The notes: a model not told the origin generated them from the letters alone. Shown: positions 34,385 through 42,833, numbered from the stretch's first letter. The stretch is DNA of 64,000 nt from Gemmatimonadales bacterium (GCA_019038745.1 JAHOYV010000068.1:1-64000), one strand, 5' to 3'. A program made the numbers and translations.

Positions 34385-36682
34385 CTATTCTTTCCCGGGG
34401 GAATCAAAAAGCCCCGCATCATTGAAGTAACGAAACAGGACTTTGGGAGTCATGGGCATCTCGTTGATTTTGACCCCGGTGGCATCCAAAATGGCGTTAC
34501 GAATGGCAGGGCCCTGGGAGATGGTCGGTGGCTCCCCCAGAGATTTGTTGCCGTAGGGGCTTGTCGGATCAAAGGTCTCCACAAAGGCATGGCTCAGTTC
34601 CGGAATATCGACGGCAGTGGGAATTTTATAGTCGAGAAGATTGCCGTTATAAATCCAACCACTCTCAGGATCAATGAGCAGTTCTTCAAAAAGGGTCATT
34701 CCTATCCCCATGGCCATGCCGCCGTGAACTTGACCTTCCGCCGCGAGGGGATGAATAATCTTCCCGGCATCATGAACGTTGATAATTTCCTTGATGGTAA
34801 CGGCGCACATCTCAATGTCCACTTCCAGATCTACAAAGGTACAACCATAACTGGGAGCATTGGTGCGGGTCTTGGTTGAGGCCTCGGCGCTTAGCTGGCC
34901 GCCGCGATCCTTATTGTAGTAGGTGTCGAGTGCCAGCTCTCCAAGCTCAATGACTTTGTGTTGATTCCCCAGACGAATGATTACCCCGTTGATGAGATCA
35001 AGTTCTTCGCTTGCATCGCCTGTCATCTCCCGGCAGTGGTCGAGGATTTTTGCTTTCAGTTTTTCGGCGGACTCATGAACTGCGGGAGCTGAGATATAGG
35101 TTTGACGAGAAGCATAGGCGCCGGGATCAAAGGGAGTGACGTCGGTGTCCTGTACGGAGACCACATTAATGGCTCCATACTCTACTCCCAGCGTTTCGGC
35201 GGCCATCTGGGCCAATGCGGTGTCGGAACCCTGGCCGATTTCAGTGGCTCCAATCTGCATGTGAACTGATCCGTCCTGGTTGAGAACCAATCTGCAGCTG
35301 GCAATTTCAACGCAAGCCGGATAGGTCCCTGAACCATAGCTGAAAGATGCCACGCCCAAGCCACGACGAATCGGGCCATCCTGTTGAGCGTATTGTTGTT
35401 TTTTTACATCCCAACCAATGATTTCCCGTCCCTTCTCCAGACATTCAATCATGGCCGCGGAGTGTTCAAGATTTCCTGTTTTCGAGATGATATCACCAGG
35501 CTGAACCGAATTCTTGATCCGAAAATCAACGGAATCCACGCCCACGGCGCGGGCCGCATCTTCAAGCAATCCTTCAATACCAAAGAAAATCTGAGGCGAG
35601 CCATAGGCGCGCATGGCGCCGGCTGCTGGAATATTCGCGTAATGGGTTGTGGCTGAAAATTTGGTTACACTCCGGGGATACAAATTGCATGACTTTGAAC
35701 CCGCCGCCATGGGAATGGAATGCCCGTGGGAGGCATAGGCTCCGGTGTTGGAAACAACATCCAGATCCATGAAGTTTAAAACGCCGTCATTCGTAACCCC
35801 GGCTCGGGCGTTGATCGACCAGGAATGACGAGTGCGGGTGGCAACCAGCCCTTCCTCGCGATCCAGTTCAATCTTCACCGGAGTTCCGCCAAGTTTTGAA
35901 GTTAAAAAAGCAACCATGGGCTCCAGCACCACATCCTGCTTATTACCAAAGCCGCCGCCGATATAGGGTTTTATGACCCGGACCTTGGACCATGGCATAT
36001 CCAACGCCTGGCCGACGATACGCCTACAGATATGAGGAATTTGAGTGGAACTGACGATGACTATATGGTCATTGTCATCCATGTAGGCATAGGCCGTATG
36101 GTTTTCCAGATGGCAGTGCAGAACAATGGGAGTGCTGAAAGTTCCCTCAATGATGGTATCGGATGATTTTTCGGCATCACTGAGTGATCCACCCTTTTCA
36201 AAGGTCGTGGACTTGAGAATATTGCCCCCTTCGTGAATAGCCGGGGCATCCTTGGCCAGCGCAGCCTCGGAAGTGACACAAACGGGCAGTTCTTCATATT
36301 CGACCACCACCGCTCTGGCACCTATTTCGGCGCTGAGGTGATCACGGGCCACCACGATGGCCACCTCGTCACCGTGGAAACGAACATGATCCGTTAAAAG
36401 CAATCTATCGGCAACGTCCTGGTAATTGGGATCTAGGGCATAAGGATGGCCGGCAGTGGGGAAAAGAGTTTTGGGGACATCTTCATAAGTGAATACGGCC
36501 TCCACGCCGGCAATGGCAAGGGCGGCGCTACAGTCAATCTCCTTCACCAGGCCATGGGCAATGGGACTCCTGACATATTTAGCATGCAACATGCCGGGCA
36601 TGGTGAAGTCATCGGTAAACCTGGTTTTCCCGGTAACTTTTGCTATGACATCCTTGCGTATGTTTGATTGCCCAACTGCCAT
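34385..36682 (-). CDS. xdhA: Xanthine dehydrogenase molybdenum-binding subunit
   Basis: A 765-residue molybdopterin subunit, strongly resembling E. coli XdhA (752 residues). Diagnostic stretches include I-A-K-V-T-G-K-T-R-F-T-D-D-F, A-K-Y-V-R-S-P-I-A-H-G, V-S-S-T-Q-I-P-H-I, P-Y-I-G-G-G-F-G-N-K-Q-D, G-A-M-R-A-Y-G-S-P-Q, E-I-G-Q-G-S-D-T-A and K-S-L-G-E-P-P-T (catalytic Glu). It hydroxylates hypoxanthine/xanthine at Mo. It is the first gene of a seven-gene operon (xdhA-B-C, guaD, ATPase, two permeases), preceded by a long structured leader. Because the neighbouring plus-strand operon carries a Se-type hydroxylase, this one may also carry selenium, but nothing in the sequence proves that. Confidence 0.93.
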   Translation of the reverse strand: MAVGQSNIRKDVIAKVTGKTRFTDDFTMPGMLHAKYVRSPIAHGLVKEIDCSAALAIAGVEAVFTYEDVPKTLFPTAGHPYALDPNYQDVADRLLLTDHVRFHGDEVAIVVARDHLSAEIGARAVVVEYEELPVCVTSEAALAKDAPAIHEGGNILKSTTFEKGGSLSDAEKSSDTIIEGTFSTPIVLHCHLENHTAYAYMDDNDHIVIVSSTQIPHICRRIVGQALDMPWSKVRVIKPYIGGGFGNKQDVVLEPMVAFLTSKLGGTPVKIELDREEGLVATRTRHSWSINARAGVTNDGVLNFMDLDVVSNTGAYASHGHSIPMAAGSKSCNLYPRSVTKFSATTHYANIPAAGAMRAYGSPQIFFGIEGLLEDAARAVGVDSVDFRIKNSVQPGDIISKTGNLEHSAAMIECLEKGREIIGWDVKKQQYAQQDGPIRRGLGVASFSYGSGTYPACVEIASCRLVLNQDGSVHMQIGATEIGQGSDTALAQMAAETLGVEYGAINVVSVQDTDVTPFDPGAYASRQTYISAPAVHESAEKLKAKILDHCREMTGDASEELDLINGVIIRLGNQHKVIELGELALDTYYNKDRGGQLSAEASTKTRTNAPSYGCTFVDLEVDIEMCAVTIKEIINVHDAGKIIHPLAAEGQVHGGMAMGIGMTLFEELLIDPESGWIYNGNLLDYKIPTAVDIPELSHAFVETFDPTSPYGNKSLGEPPTISQGPAIRNAILDATGVKINEMPMTPKVLFRYFNDAGLFDSPGKE

Positions 36683-36778
36683 TATCAGATCTCCATAACC
36701 CTTCTAACTGTTTCGCAGAAATCAGGGAATTAAAGGCAAAACAGGAGAACGGGCTCTTGTCCTCATGTTCCCGAACAC

Positions 36779-36856
36779 TTGTTGCCAGCCTACTTTACTT
36801 GGCAACAATCGTCAACGGGGCGGCACTGATCACTGAACCGCCCCACAACTGGGGCG
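36779..36856 (-). promoter_or_regulatory. Structured xdhA leader with alternative pairings
   Basis: The gap 36683-37150 carries no intact gene. In the minus-strand sense the leader has CGCCCC (36856-36851... paired partner 36844-36839 region), then GGGGCGG (36844-36838) and CCGCCCC (36823-36817). The central GGGGCGG can pair with either neighbour but not both. A separate 9-bp stem, TTGTTGCCA/TGGCAACAA (36808-36800 and 36787-36779, 12-base loop), follows about 100 bases before the xdhA start. Mutually exclusive stems suggest a regulatory RNA (for example a molybdenum-cofactor or purine sensor), but I could not match a known aptamer consensus. Upstream, GTGAC-ATG-GTCAC at 36931-36943 is a further palindrome. 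Confidence 0.4.
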
Positions 36857-37150
36857 AGACCGGGACTTGCACCATGAATATCTTCGCTGATCGATCACTT
36901 CCCTGCTTCGGTGAATTCTGACTTTTTCGCGTGACATGGTCACATCGGAGTGAATTGGCTTTGGTTTTCATGGTTTTTGCCCCCTTTAACCGTACATGCG
37001 TCGAATCAAAATGGGATGTGCAATGGGAGAACGGGCCATGGGGAGGAATTCGGAGGATAAAATTTGCCCTTCCTGTTATCCGGGGACAAGCATATGAAAC
37101 ACTAAAAATTCACCCATTTACCCATCCCCCCGGGGGTGGTCTTCCTTGTC

Positions 37151-37201
37151 TGGAACAAGACCACATACCTGGATTTGCAGAATGATATTACTGACGTTTG
37201 G
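37151..37201 (+). pseudogene. Remnant of a TolB-like propeller gene
   Basis: On the plus strand this stretch reads N-K-T-T-Y-L-D-L-Q-N-D-I-T-D-V-W-G-R-D. The C-terminus of the propeller protein encoded at 875-3049 reads D-K-I-T-Y-V-D-L-Q-N-D-I-T-D-V-Y-V-T. Nine residues are identical in a row, and a 25-base core differs at only two positions. No reading frame of useful length surrounds it, so it looks like a leftover of a paralogous propeller gene at the edge of the purine island. Confidence 0.5.
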
Positions 37202-37221
37202 GGTCGCGACCTTCACAGCCA

Positions 37222-37785
37222 TCAGCGCTCGATACCGTCCCGCGCCAGAAGATCCCCATCGAAGTAGTGTTTGACGGACTTCATCTCCGTGACCAGATCG
37301 GCGCGTGACACGATGGTCTGTGGGGCATGTCTGCCCGTCAGGATCAGCTCCACATTCTTTGGCTTTTCTTCAACAAAGGCGAGAACGTCCTGCTCCGAAA
37401 CAAGACCGAACCAGATGGTCACGTTGATTTCATCCAGGACAATCAAATCGTAGGTATTGTTGTGCATGATTTCCCTGCACCTTGCCAGTCCGGACCGCGC
37501 CTGTTGTCGATGCAATTCGGTAATCTCTTCCTTGCGCAGACAGGCTTCGTCCCCGAACTGTTCAATCGTGATCTCCGGAATCGCCTTCAACGCTGTATGT
37601 TCTCCGTAGGGAATTCCCTTCATGAACTGGCCGATGAATGACCGATATCCATGCCCCGCAGCCCGGACCGCCAAGCCGATTGCAGCGGTTGTCTTTCCCT
37701 TTCCCGTGCCCGTATATACCTGCACCCGGCCATTGAATGGTTCCCCGTTTTCTGGAGCAAACCTATTTAGCGAATCAGTCGACAT
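37222..37785 (-). CDS. cobO: Cob(I)alamin adenosyltransferase, CobO/BtuR type
   Basis: A 187-residue cytoplasmic enzyme that transfers the adenosyl group from ATP to cob(I)alamin or cobinamide. The inverted-type P-loop G-T-G-K-G-K-T-T lies at residues 26-33, followed by A-A-I-G-L-A-V-R-A-A-G-H-G, F-M-K-G, and the L-I-V-L-D-E-I-N-V motif near 120, then L-I-L-T-G-R-H-A-P. Length and motifs match the CobA/CobO family. It is alone; no cobalamin riboswitch was seen in the 250 bases upstream. The gap to the divergent DUF1015 gene carries only the promoter of that operon. Confidence 0.93.
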   Translation of the reverse strand: MSTDSLNRFAPENGEPFNGRVQVYTGTGKGKTTAAIGLAVRAAGHGYRSFIGQFMKGIPYGEHTALKAIPEITIEQFGDEACLRKEEITELHRQQARSGLARCREIMHNNTYDLIVLDEINVTIWFGLVSEQDVLAFVEEKPKNVELILTGRHAPQTIVSRADLVTEMKSVKHYFDGDLLARDGIER

Positions 37786-37950
37786 TTATTGCCTCACTCA
37801 AGGGTGGATCGATGAAGAACAGGATCCATCTGACTAGGCCGCTGTGTCAAGCTGAACGGAACCACGCACCAAAACCGTTCACCAACGAGGTTCCATGGGT
37901 AAAACATATTTCCCGCCCCCGAAATTCCGGTAAACTGATTCGCAACAAAC

Positions 37951-37979
37951 TTGGCTTTACTCGCTCCTGCATGTATTTT
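37951..37979 (+). promoter_or_regulatory. Candidate promoter of the serine operon
   Basis: TTGGCT at 37951-37956 and TATTTT at 37974-37979 with a 17-base spacer, about 55 bases before the DUF1015 start. Moderate consensus match. Confidence 0.35.
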
Positions 37980-38034
37980 AGACGCAAATTAGGTCCCCTG
38001 CCCGGATTACCTGCAAACCCAAGGAGGCCGTTCC

Positions 38035-39285
38035 ATGGCCGATATCCGCCCGTTCCCAGCCTACCGGCCCAAAACCGATCTTTCCGGTCGTGTGGCCAGC
38101 CCTCCGTACGATGTTTTGAACTCGGCGGAAGCTGCGGCCATGACGGTCGACAACCCACTCAGTTTTCTGCACGTGGTCAAGGCCGAAATCGATCTTCCTG
38201 CGGATGAAGCCAATGACAGCGAAAAGATCTACGCCCGCAGCGCGGCCAATCTACAGAAAATGATCGACGATGGAGTGCTGGTGCAGGATGCCAAGCCGGC
38301 CTTCTACGTCTACCGGCTCACGATGGGCGATCACACACAGTTCGGCCTGGCCGTCGGTTGCGCGGTCGACGAGTACGTCAACGGTACCATCAAGAAGCAC
38401 GAGTTCACCCGCCGCGACAAAGAGGACGATCGGGCCCGCCACATGGAAGTCCTGGGCGTCAACGCCGGGCCAGTGCTTTTTACTTACCGAGCTAAAGCCG
38501 AGGTCCGCAGGTTGATCGAGCGTTTCGTCGCCGACGGAAATCCGGCGTGCAGCTTCACCGCTGATGATGGCATCGGCCACACGGTGTGGGTTATCAACGA
38601 CGCACAGGATATCACAGATCTTCAGGCGGTGTTCACCGGCATCGACGCCATCTACGTCGCCGACGGGCATCACCGCACAGCCTCGGCCCACCGGGTGCGC
38701 GACATTTTCCGCGACCAAAACGCGAACCATAACGGCAACGAAGCCTACAACCACTTTCTGGCCGTCCTGTTCTCGGACGACGAACTGAAGTTGATGGGCT
38801 ACCATCGTGTCGTGCGCGATCTGAACGGAATGGCCCCAGCCGATTTCCTGGCCAAGGCCGGAGAGATCTTCGACATCCGTGAGATCGGGAATACCGATAC
38901 CCCGGAACCGTCAGACCACCAACAGTGGGGCATGTTCCTGGGCGGCAAGTGGTATAGACTGGCCGCGCGCGCCGGCAGCTTCCCCGCCGACGATCCGGTC
39001 AACAGTCTGGACGCCGCCATCCTGCAAAGCCTGCTGTTGGAGCCGGTCCTGGGCATCGGCGACCCGCGTAAGGACTCCCGCATCGACTTCGTGGGCGGCA
39101 GTCGCGGTTCGAAAGAACTGGAGCGCCGTTGCAACGAAGACATGGCCGTGGCTTTCGCCTTCGCTCCGGCCAGCGTGAGCCAGATCATGTCGGTGGCCGA
39201 CGCCGACGCAGTAATGCCTCCCAAGTCGACCTGGTTCGAACCCAAGCTTCGCTCCGGCCTCCTGGTCCGCAGCCTGAAGGATTGA
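38035..39285 (+). CDS. DUF1015 family protein, SerC/SerA-linked
   Basis: A 416-residue cytoplasmic protein of the DUF1015 family, whose genes often sit next to serine-biosynthesis genes. Family features: the N-terminal I-R-P-F-P-A-Y-R-P, V-A-S-P-P-Y-D-V-L-N-S, K-K-H-E-F-T-R-R-D-K-E-D-D-R near residue 125, and Y-V-A-D-G-H-H-R-T-A-S-A near 210. The D-G-H-H-R-T and H-E-x-T motifs recall a hydrolase or kinase-like active site; an ATP-dependent serine kinase activity is known for some relatives, which could connect free serine with phosphoserine here, but this is inference. AAGGAGG precedes the ATG. First gene of the serine operon. Confidence 0.85.
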   Translation: MADIRPFPAYRPKTDLSGRVASPPYDVLNSAEAAAMTVDNPLSFLHVVKAEIDLPADEANDSEKIYARSAANLQKMIDDGVLVQDAKPAFYVYRLTMGDHTQFGLAVGCAVDEYVNGTIKKHEFTRRDKEDDRARHMEVLGVNAGPVLFTYRAKAEVRRLIERFVADGNPACSFTADDGIGHTVWVINDAQDITDLQAVFTGIDAIYVADGHHRTASAHRVRDIFRDQNANHNGNEAYNHFLAVLFSDDELKLMGYHRVVRDLNGMAPADFLAKAGEIFDIREIGNTDTPEPSDHQQWGMFLGGKWYRLAARAGSFPADDPVNSLDAAILQSLLLEPVLGIGDPRKDSRIDFVGGSRGSKELERRCNEDMAVAFAFAPASVSQIMSVADADAVMPPKSTWFEPKLRSGLLVRSLKD

Positions 39286-39342
39286 TTCAAGTAGTACCGA
39301 GACACGATTGAACTGAAACAAATAGATGAGAAGGAGAACGCC

Positions 39343-40224
39343 ATGCTGATCCTGATTTCCGACGCCTTCGATCCTTCCCTGGCCGGAAACCTCGCCAAGT
39401 TCGGCGAAGTCACCGACGACAAGGGCCGTCTGTCTGAGGCCGATGTCGTGCTGATCCGCTCGAAGACCAAGGCCACCAAGGAATACATCAACGAAGCCAA
39501 GAATCTTAAGATGATTATCCGCGGCGGCGTGGGCACCGACAACATCGACAAGCCCCACTGCGCCGAGAAGGGCATCATCGTCCACAACACGCCGAAGGCT
39601 CCGGCCATCGCCGTGGCCGAACTGGCCTTTGCCCTGATGTTGGCCGTACCCAATCACATCGTCAAGGCCCACACGACAATGGCAGGCGGCGAGTGGGCCA
39701 AAAAGCAACTCAAGCGCACCGAGTTGAACGGCAAGACACTGGGCCTGGTGGGCATCGGCAACATCGCCCAGGCTGTGGCCACTCGCGCGACCGCTTTCGG
39801 CATGACCGTCAAGGCTTACGACAAGTACGTCGCCGAATCGGACAAGGCGGAAATGGTCGGCACGCTCGACGAACTCGTAGCCCAGGCCGATTATCTTTCC
39901 CTGCACCTGCCCTTGACAGACGAAACGCGCGACTTGCTCAACGCCGAGATGATCAGCAAGATGAAGGACGGTGCCGTGGTGGTGAACACCGGGCGCGGCC
40001 TGACTGTTGACGCCGATGCAATGAAGGCCGCCCTCGAAAGCGGTAAGATCTCCGCCTACGCCACGGACGTCTGGAACTCGGATCCCCCGAGCGAAGACTA
40101 TCCGATCCTGTCGGCCCCCAATGTCCTGATGGCCCCCCACCTGGGCGCCTCATCAAAAGAGAACCTGATGCGGATCGGCGAAGAAGTCGTCGCCCATATC
40201 GATGCTTTCGTGGGAGGTAAATAA
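39343..40224 (+). CDS. serA: D-3-phosphoglycerate dehydrogenase, short form
   Basis: A 293-residue 2-hydroxyacid dehydrogenase catalysing the first step of serine synthesis (3-phosphoglycerate to 3-phosphohydroxypyruvate). I-R-G-G-V-G-T-D-N-I-D carries the substrate/catalytic Arg region, G-L-V-G-I-G-N-I-A-Q-A-V-A the NAD fold, and M-A-P-H-L-G-A-S-S the catalytic His. It lacks both the ACT and the intervening domains of long SerA proteins, so allosteric serine inhibition through ACT is not expected. The stop overlaps the serC start (TAATG). Position between DUF1015 and serC makes the SerA call firm over other family members. Confidence 0.9.
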   Translation: MLILISDAFDPSLAGNLAKFGEVTDDKGRLSEADVVLIRSKTKATKEYINEAKNLKMIIRGGVGTDNIDKPHCAEKGIIVHNTPKAPAIAVAELAFALMLAVPNHIVKAHTTMAGGEWAKKQLKRTELNGKTLGLVGIGNIAQAVATRATAFGMTVKAYDKYVAESDKAEMVGTLDELVAQADYLSLHLPLTDETRDLLNAEMISKMKDGAVVVNTGRGLTVDADAMKAALESGKISAYATDVWNSDPPSEDYPILSAPNVLMAPHLGASSKENLMRIGEEVVAHIDAFVGGK

Positions 40225-41309
40225 TGAACCGGATCTTCAACTTCAGCGCGGGGCCCTGCACCCTACCCGTCCCGGCCCTCGAAGAGGCTCATGCCGAATT
40301 CCTGGACTACGAAGGCAAGGGCATGTCCCTGATCGAGATGAGCCACCGCAGCAAGGAATACGACGCTGTGCACATGGAGGCAATGGACCTGGTTCGCCGG
40401 CTCTACGGCCTGCCCGACAATTACAAAATCATGTTCCTCGGCGGCGGGGCCACGATGCAGTTCGCCATGATCCCGATGAACCTGATGCCCTCCGGAGGCT
40501 CCTGCGATCTGACCTTGACCGGTGCCTGGGCCAAGAAGGCCTACGCCGACGCCAAAAAGCTCGGCACCGTAAACCTGGCCTACGACGGCAGTGATGAAAA
40601 ATTCATGAACCTGCCGGCGATCGCCGACCTGAAAGTAACGCCCGGTACGGCCTACTTCCACATGACCAGCAACGAAACCATCGGTGGCGTGCAGTGGAGC
40701 GACTTCCCCGACACCGGCGATGTGCCCCTGGTCTGCGACATGAGCAGCGACTTCGTCAGCCGTCGCATCCCCGTCGAAAAGTTCGGTCTGATCTACGCCG
40801 GCGCCCAGAAGAACGCAGGACCGGCCGGCACCTCGATCGTGATCATCCGCGAGGATCTGCTCGAGCGCAGCAGCGATCAACTGCCCGCGTACTTGAGCTA
40901 TGCCACTCACGCGCCCAAAGACTCAATGTACAATACCCCTCCGGTCTTCCCCATCTACATGGTGATGAAGACCCTGTCGTGGCTTGAGAAACAGGGTGGC
41001 CTGGAAGCCGCCGAAAAAATGGCCGGCCAGCGCAGCAGTCTGATCTACGGCGCCATGACGGACAATCCGGACTTCTACAGCTGCCCCGTGAACGCGAGCT
41101 GCCGCTCGAAAATGAATATCGTCTTCAGGCTGCCCAGCGAGGACCTGGAGAAGAAATTCGTGGCCGAGGCGCTGGCCGAGGGTATGAGCGGGTTGAAGGG
41201 ACATCGCAGCGTCGGTGGTTGCCGCGCTTCGGTGTACAACGCCATGCCGGTAGAAGGCGCCCAGGCGCTGGCCGATTTCATGGCCGCGTTTGCGAAGGCG
41301 AATGGGTAA
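40224..41309 (+). CDS. serC: Phosphoserine aminotransferase
   Basis: A 361-residue class V PLP aminotransferase converting 3-phosphohydroxypyruvate and glutamate to phosphoserine. N-terminal N-F-S-A-G-P-C-T-L-P, F-L-G-G-G-A-T-M-Q-F, the W-S-D-F-P region, and the PLP lysine Lys196 in Y-A-G-A-Q-K-N-A-G-P-A-G are all canonical, as is the late K-G-H-R-S-V-G-G-C-R-A-S. Length is standard. Last gene of the operon; a strong terminator lies 84 bases downstream. The third step (SerB) is not in this window. Confidence 0.96.
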   Translation: MNRIFNFSAGPCTLPVPALEEAHAEFLDYEGKGMSLIEMSHRSKEYDAVHMEAMDLVRRLYGLPDNYKIMFLGGGATMQFAMIPMNLMPSGGSCDLTLTGAWAKKAYADAKKLGTVNLAYDGSDEKFMNLPAIADLKVTPGTAYFHMTSNETIGGVQWSDFPDTGDVPLVCDMSSDFVSRRIPVEKFGLIYAGAQKNAGPAGTSIVIIREDLLERSSDQLPAYLSYATHAPKDSMYNTPPVFPIYMVMKTLSWLEKQGGLEAAEKMAGQRSSLIYGAMTDNPDFYSCPVNASCRSKMNIVFRLPSEDLEKKFVAEALAEGMSGLKGHRSVGGCRASVYNAMPVEGAQALADFMAAFAKANG

Positions 41310-41392
41310 GTGCTCGGGTAATAAACCAAAACCTGTTTGCCCCTTTCCATCAAGGGGCACTACGGTTTATTGTCCTTTCGAATTGCCGTGTT

Positions 41393-41430
41393 GGAACCCC
41401 CGGACCTGTTGCCGGGGGTTCCTTCTTTTT
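41393..41430 (+). terminator. Intrinsic terminator of the serine operon
   Basis: GGAACCCCCGG, 8-base loop, CCGGGGGTTCC, then TTCTTTTT: an 11-bp perfect stem with a T-rich tail. Confidence 0.93.
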
Positions 41431-41459
41431 GCCGACCCTAACCTTGTTGGTGTTTTGTC

Positions 41460-41990
41460 ATGAAAAAATCGTTTTGGCTAATTCTGTCGGCTTTCATTCT
41501 GATGATCGGAGTTCTTCCGGCGCAAGCCCTCGATGGTGACCGTAAGGGTATCGTGCTCAATCTGGGGGCTGGAATGGGACTGGCGGATGTCAGCGCCTCA
41601 GACGGAACATCATTGGGTTTGGCGGGTGATTTCAAGATCGGGAGCGGCCTCAATTCACAAATACTGATCTACTTTACCAACCGAACCCTGTTTTTCTCCC
41701 AAAACGATTCCGGCCTGACCAGCGGCCTTTCGGCCGTGGGCGCCAGCTATTTTCTGAAATCCGAAGCGCCTTCTTTTTTCGTTTCGGGAGCCTTCGGAGA
41801 GGGAAGATTAATTGACAGCAACGTGAGCGGATCAAAATCCGGGTTGGGATACACGGCCGGACTGGGTTTCGAATTCGCCTCGAATTGGATCGTCGAGGCC
41901 ACCTACATGAATGCCAAGGTCGATAGTGGCCTCGATGCAGACTGGACTATATCCAACCTGGTGTTGTCATTCAGTTGGCTGGCTTATTGA
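41460..41990 (+). CDS. Small outer-membrane beta-barrel protein
   Basis: A 176-residue exported protein. Signal peptide 1-22 (K-K-S-F-W-L-I-L-S-A-F, cleavage after AQA). The mature part has alternating hydrophobic strands with glycine turns (L-N-L-G-A-G-M-G-L, G-L-G-Y-T-A-G-L-G-F-E-F) and ends I-S-N-L-V-L-S-F-S-W-L-A-Y, resembling 8-stranded OmpA/OmpW-like barrels. No clear ribosome site is visible before the ATG. Three bases separate its stop from the stop of the convergent methyltransferase gene. Confidence 0.7.
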   Translation: MKKSFWLILSAFILMIGVLPAQALDGDRKGIVLNLGAGMGLADVSASDGTSLGLAGDFKIGSGLNSQILIYFTNRTLFFSQNDSGLTSGLSAVGASYFLKSEAPSFFVSGAFGEGRLIDSNVSGSKSGLGYTAGLGFEFASNWIVEATYMNAKVDSGLDADWTISNLVLSFSWLAY

Positions 41991-41993
41991 TTC

Positions 41994-42746
41994 TCAAGAA
42001 GTCTTCACAAAAACCGCGTGCCCGTTGATGTTCTGGACACACACCAGTCCGGGATGCATCTCCTTCTCATGTACCAGTTTTGTAATACCCGTTGTACTGG
42101 CGAAACCAAAATCATCAAAAACAACCAGGCCCCCGATCGGTAGCCTGTCCCAAACCCACTCCAGAACATCCTTTCCGGATTGATAAACATCCACGTCGAT
42201 ATGACAGAAGCGGAATTTTCTGTTCTCTATCATGTGTGCCGTATCTTCGGGGAAAACACCGGTCAGGATCCGGATGTTGGACACATTCAGCTTTGCGATC
42301 AATTCTTCCACAGTGGGAGCTGAAGTATCTGAGTGTTCACCACCATCATAGGATTTGTCCGACGAACCGGTTTTCACCACTCCTTCGAAAGTGTCGCAAA
42401 GATAAACAGTAGCGTCCAAACCCAGCTCTTTGGCGCGCCGGCCCAGAAGACCACCCGTCCCGCCGCGCCACGTTCCCACTTCCAGGATATCTCCGTCCAG
42501 ATGTTTAACCTGACCCAGCAGGTGCCAGAGTTCATAACACCTGTAAAGATCGACCAGGGTGTAATCCTTTATCAGTGAATGGCAATTCTGGAAGCCATCA
42601 TCCAGAAGCCACGGGCTGTAGGTTGCCCAGGAAATCAAAAGGGAATCGCGATTGCGATCCAGCCGTGGTTCCACAAGTGACTTCCGAGCCTGGAATATCA
42701 ATTTTTCCATGAGGAGTTTGCCGTTCCTGGCGATGGTTCTTTTCAT
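41994..42746 (-). CDS. TylF/MycF-family methyltransferase
   Basis: A 250-residue SAM-dependent methyltransferase of the TylF family (macrocin-O-methyltransferase-like). Motif I is G-D-I-L-E-V-G-T-W-R-G-G-T-G (about 82-95); the acidic V-Y-L-C-D-T-F-E-G-V follows, and the family metal/catalytic segment F-C-H-I-D-V-D-V-Y-Q-S, then G-G-L-V-V-F-D-D-F-G. In natural-product and polysaccharide loci these enzymes methylate sugar hydroxyls with Mg2+. No biosynthetic neighbours are present here, so the substrate is unknown. GGAGAG precedes the ATG. Confidence 0.85.
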   Translation of the reverse strand: MKRTIARNGKLLMEKLIFQARKSLVEPRLDRNRDSLLISWATYSPWLLDDGFQNCHSLIKDYTLVDLYRCYELWHLLGQVKHLDGDILEVGTWRGGTGGLLGRRAKELGLDATVYLCDTFEGVVKTGSSDKSYDGGEHSDTSAPTVEELIAKLNVSNIRILTGVFPEDTAHMIENRKFRFCHIDVDVYQSGKDVLEWVWDRLPIGGLVVFDDFGFASTTGITKLVHEKEMHPGLVCVQNINGHAVFVKTS

Positions 42747-42833
42747 TTTCGTTTCTCTCCGGGAACGATTTCAAGACGTTGGAATTTTGGGCCGTTTCAA
42801 TCTAATAAAATCCAGTGCCGCCAGCTAATCCGA

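Noticed and set aside
36840-36875. tRNA-like T-arm in the xdhA leader (minus-strand GGTGCAAGTCCCGG)
   Set aside because: No matching acceptor, D or anticodon arms around it; better explained by the alternative hairpins.
36931-37185. 84-codon open frame upstream of cobO
   Set aside because: No ribosome site, no recognisable motif; it overlaps the propeller remnant in a different frame.
37786-38034. Cobalamin riboswitch upstream of cobO
   Set aside because: No B12-box (GCCACTG-type) sequence on the minus strand in this gap.
38911-40140. 409-codon open frame antisense to DUF1015/serA
   Set aside because: Spans two real genes and the gap between them on the other strand; composition (Gly/Val/His/Asp-rich) is that of an antisense shadow.
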